This document shows, in pieces, positions 38,107-40,227 of a DNA stretch of 40,227 bases (position 1 is its first letter; each line of letters opens with the position of its first letter). The stretch comes from DATCLS01 sp036563805. GTDB lineage: Bacteria > Actinomycetota > Acidimicrobiia > Acidimicrobiales > VFJN01. The stretch covers positions 1 to 40,227 of the forward strand of contig DATCLS010000057.1 in the NCBI GenBank assembly GCA_036563805.1. The letters are read 5' to 3'. A program made the translations under genes and the position numbers. Under the pieces are notes generated by a model. That model was given only the letters and a program-made list of their open reading frames with translations, was not told where the DNA came from and did not search any database.

Positions 38107-39738
38107 ATGCAGGGCCTCATGCAGGACTTTCCGCTCACGCTCCCGCACCTGCACTGGCGGGCTGAGAAGCTGTTCTTCGACAAGGGGGTCGTGACGGTCA
38201 CGGCCACCGGCAAGGAGTACGTCTCCTACGGCGACTGGGCTGAGCGGACCCGACGGCTGGGCGGCGTGCTCGACCAGCTGGGCATCAGCGCCGACGGTCG
38301 GGTGGCCACGTTCGGGTGGAACACCGCCCGCCACCTCGAGCTGTACTTCGCCGCCCCGTGCACCAATCGGGTGCTCCACGCGCTGAACATCCGGCTGTTC
38401 CCGGAGCAGCTCGTCTACGTGGTCAACCACGCCGAGGACGAGGTCGTCTTCATCGACAAGTCGTTGGCCGCGCTGGCGTGGCCGCTGTTCGAGAAGTTCG
38501 ACCCGGTCCGCCACATCGTGGTGCTCGACGACGGGGCGCCGGGCGACCTGCCCGACCCGCCGGCGGGCAAGGAGGTCCACGACTACGAGGAGCTGCTGGC
38601 CGGCGCCGAGCCGGTCGAGTTCCACGTCGAAGACGAGAACCAGGCCGCCTCGATGTGCTATACGAGCGGCACCACGGGCAACCCCAAGGGCGTCGTCTAC
38701 TCGCACCGCTCGACGGTCCTGCACACGATGGGCGTGCTGATCTCGGGGCTCGGGCCCAACGAGCGCGACCGCATCCTGCCGGTCGTCCCGATGTTCCACG
38801 CCAACGCCTGGGGTCTGGCGCACGCTGCCGTCGCCTGCGGCGCCGACCTGATCATGCCCGGCCCCGACCTGTCGCCCGGCGGGCTGGCCGCGCTCATCGA
38901 GTCCGAGCGGGTGACGATCGCGGCCGGCGTGCCGACGATCTGGATGGGCGTGCTGCCCGAGCTGAAGGGCCGCGACGTGTCGTCGCTGCGGGCCATCCCC
39001 TGCGGCGGCTCGGCGGTGCCCCGCTCCCTGTCCGAGGCCTACCGCGAGCAGATCGGCCTGCCCATCATGCAGGCCTGGGGCATGACCGAGACCTCGCCGG
39101 TGGCGTCCTCGGGCGAGATCAAGTCGACGCTGGCCGAGGGGGCGACCGAGGACGAGCTGGCCGACCGGCGCACGACCGTCGGCATCCCGCTGCTCGGCGT
39201 CGAGGCCCGCATCGCCCCGCCGGACGGCACCGAGAGCCTGCCGTGGGACGGCCAGACCCAGGGCGAGCTGCAGGTCCGGGGTCCGTGGGTGGCCAAGGGG
39301 TACTACAACGACCCTCGCTCGGCCGATTCGTTCACCGAGGACGGCTGGCTGAAGACCGGCGACGTGGCCACGATCGACCGGCACGGCTACATCCGCCTCG
39401 TCGACCGCACCAAGGACGTGATCAAGTCGGGCGGCGAGTGGATCAGCTCGGTCGATCTCGAGAACGAGATCATGGCCCACCCCAAGGTGGCCGAGGCCGC
39501 CGTCATCGGCCTGCCCCACGCCAAGTGGGGCGAGCGGCCGCTGGCCTGCGTGGTGCTCAAGCCGGGCGAGGAGGCGACGAAGGAGGACATCGTCGGCTTC
39601 CTCGAGGGCCGGGTGGCCAAGTGGTGGCTGCCGGACGACGTGGTCTTCGTCGACGAGGTGCCCAAGACGTCGGTGGGCAAGTTCTCGAAGAAGGACCTGC
39701 GGGACCGCTTCTCGGACTACCGCTTCCCGACCGAGTGA
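38107..39738 (+). CDS. Acyl-CoA synthetase, AlkK/medium-to-long-chain fatty acid type
   Basis: 543 aa from ATG 38107 with AGAGGGGG upstream; the frame is open further 5' but without a ribosome site. Adenylation motifs: CYTSGTTGNPKGVVYSHRS (P-loop, about residue 182-200), the PMFHANAWGLA segment, AWGMTETSP, GWLKTGDVA, DRTKDVIKSGGEWISSVDLE and the catalytic lysine in TSVGKFSKKDLR. The start with QDFPLTLPHLHWRAEKLF is typical of AlkK-like ligases acting on medium- or long-chain fatty acids. It converts fatty acid, ATP and CoA to acyl-CoA and is complete. It is only distantly related to the acyl-CoA synthetase at 14.8 kb. No beta-oxidation genes adjoin it. Confidence 0.93.
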   Translation: MQGLMQDFPLTLPHLHWRAEKLFFDKGVVTVTATGKEYVSYGDWAERTRRLGGVLDQLGISADGRVATFGWNTARHLELYFAAPCTNRVLHALNIRLFPEQLVYVVNHAEDEVVFIDKSLAALAWPLFEKFDPVRHIVVLDDGAPGDLPDPPAGKEVHDYEELLAGAEPVEFHVEDENQAASMCYTSGTTGNPKGVVYSHRSTVLHTMGVLISGLGPNERDRILPVVPMFHANAWGLAHAAVACGADLIMPGPDLSPGGLAALIESERVTIAAGVPTIWMGVLPELKGRDVSSLRAIPCGGSAVPRSLSEAYREQIGLPIMQAWGMTETSPVASSGEIKSTLAEGATEDELADRRTTVGIPLLGVEARIAPPDGTESLPWDGQTQGELQVRGPWVAKGYYNDPRSADSFTEDGWLKTGDVATIDRHGYIRLVDRTKDVIKSGGEWISSVDLENEIMAHPKVAEAAVIGLPHAKWGERPLACVVLKPGEEATKEDIVGFLEGRVAKWWLPDDVVFVDEVPKTSVGKFSKKDLRDRFSDYRFPTE

Positions 39739-39900
39739 CGAGGGAACATCGGGCTTGACCAGGCCGTACGACCGTCGATGGGATAGTCGGCGTTTGCCGC
39801 CAGTCGCCATCAACAGCGGCCAGTTGCGGACCACTGTGGCAGGAGTGTGACGCCAGCGGATCGTCTCCGCCGCCCGCTCGGAGCGTTCGGCCGTGAGCTG

Positions 39901-40089
39901 TCAGAGGCCGACGCCGTGCTCGTCCGTCGCGGTGATCAGCGGCGCTGCCCGTTCGTCGGCATCAGCCGCGACCGAGCGGTCGGGCTCGGCGATCAAAACC
40001 CACTCCGCGGCGCAGACGGCGGCGATGGTCTGCGCCAGCTCCGCCCGCTCGGTGGCCTGGTCTGGAGCCGTGGCCGCGGGGCCGAGCGG
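39901..40089 (-). pseudogene. 3' fragment of an unrecognised gene, cut by the IS256-type element
   Basis: A minus-strand frame is open from the IS boundary to a TGA at 39903-39901 (62 codons) without a start. Its codon use is GC-rich at third positions. Product pieces include ATERAELAQTIAAVCAAEWVL and IAEPDRSVAADADERAAPL, then ITATDEHGVGL at the end. It reads like a normal globular protein end, whereas plus-strand frames over the same bases give low-quality Arg/Ser-rich sequence. The family is not recognised. The simplest view is that the IS inserted into this gene and separated its 3' end. The 162 bp between it and the upstream synthetase stop (39739-39900) hold nothing I can identify. Confidence 0.5.
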
Positions 40090-40227
40090 GGGACTGTCAA
40101 GAGAACGGTGTAACCGGGCTGGCGGGTGTTAGGCGGTGGGGAAGAGTCGTCCTTCGAAGGTGATGGCGAAGGCGTTGAGGGCGGGCTTCCAGCGGTTCAT
40201 CCAGCGCTGCCGGCCCTTGCCCGTGGG
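40090..40227 (-). mobile_element. IS256-family insertion sequence, 3' end (continues beyond the window)
   Basis: The right edge contains the end of a transposase gene. Past its stop codon lies about 40 bp ending in GGGACTGTCAAGAGAACGGTG (read on the plus strand from 40090), the form of an IS256-family terminal inverted repeat. The exact boundary near 40090 is inferred; the other end and any target duplication are outside the window. Confidence 0.65.
40129..40227 (-). CDS. IS256-family (Mutator-type) transposase, C-terminal 32 residues
   Basis: The minus-strand frame running from the window edge to TAA (40131-40129) encodes KGRQRWMNRWKPALNAFAIT, then FEGRLFPTA and the stop. The RW..RWK.ALN.FAITF pattern is the well-known C-terminal signature of IS256/Mutator-family transposases in actinobacteria. 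The catalytic DDE residues lie upstream, outside the window, so whether the gene is intact cannot be judged. Confidence 0.85.
   Translation of the reverse strand, partial: PTGKGRQRWMNRWKPALNAFAITFEGRLFPTA

Noticed and set aside
14845..39738. The two acyl-CoA synthetases considered as a recent duplication
   Set aside because: They differ in length, N-terminus and motif details (GYGLTEAPI versus AWGMTETSP) and belong to different subgroups.
36931..39834. Long minus-strand frame spanning the DedA-like gene and the second acyl-CoA synthetase
   Set aside because: Different frame from the DedA-like gene and antisense to a complete adenylate-forming enzyme.
39847..40132. Two plus-strand open frames near the right edge
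   Set aside because: Arg/Ser/Gly-rich, running across the IS boundary, with no ribosome site; the minus strand over the same bases has better coding character.

Overview
The window is very GC-rich DNA with G/C at most third codon positions, many GTG starts and several leaderless-looking promoters. It has the conserved neighbourhood ribF / rpsO-pnp-M16 peptidase / dapB and a conservon-type (CvnA-like) histidine kinase tail. This points to an actinobacterium; a deep-branching group such as Acidimicrobiia is possible, but the species cannot be fixed from the sequence. Nearly all of it is ordinary chromosomal coding sequence. I see no rRNA, tRNA or CRISPR. One insertion sequence enters at the right edge.

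Layout. 1-1.5 kb: 3' end of a sensor histidine kinase with a long repetitive Pro/Gly tail, then a small unknown gene. 1.9-9.1 kb: housekeeping block of ribF, an SDR dehydrogenase, an alpha/beta hydrolase, rpsO, pnp and an M16 zinc peptidase. 9.2-13.8 kb: an accessory insert relative to the usual pnp-M16-dapB order, holding an ATP-grasp ligase, a membrane-anchored esterase and an ABC-F ATPase. 13.9-18.8 kb: dapB, an acyl-CoA synthetase behind a palindromic operator-like site, a DapA-family aldolase, bluB and a second nitroreductase. 18.9-23.2 kb: a secreted protein, typA/bipA, and an AraC regulator divergent from a PPOX flavin/F420-type protein.

23.4-35.0 kb is the most unusual part: two tandem paralogous units. 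Each is a membrane-anchored branched-chain-amino-acid-type substrate-binding protein overlapping by 4 bp (ATGA) a giant single-chain transporter, in which LivH-, LivM-, LivF- and LivG-like domains are fused (1266 and 1520 aa). The second copy also has a 300-residue low-complexity tail with repeated WSGEVP. This recalls the SGEW repeats in the kinase tail at the other end of the window. The two units share a promoter architecture, and the first also has a DtxR/IdeR-like box upstream.

35.1-39.7 kb: an HxlR regulator with an SCP2-like C-terminus, a methyltransferase, a DedA-like membrane protein and an AlkK-type acyl-CoA synthetase. 39.9-40.2 kb: the 3' remnant of an unrecognised minus-strand gene abutting the end of an IS256-family element that runs off the window.

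All functions are read from motifs by eye. No database search was run.
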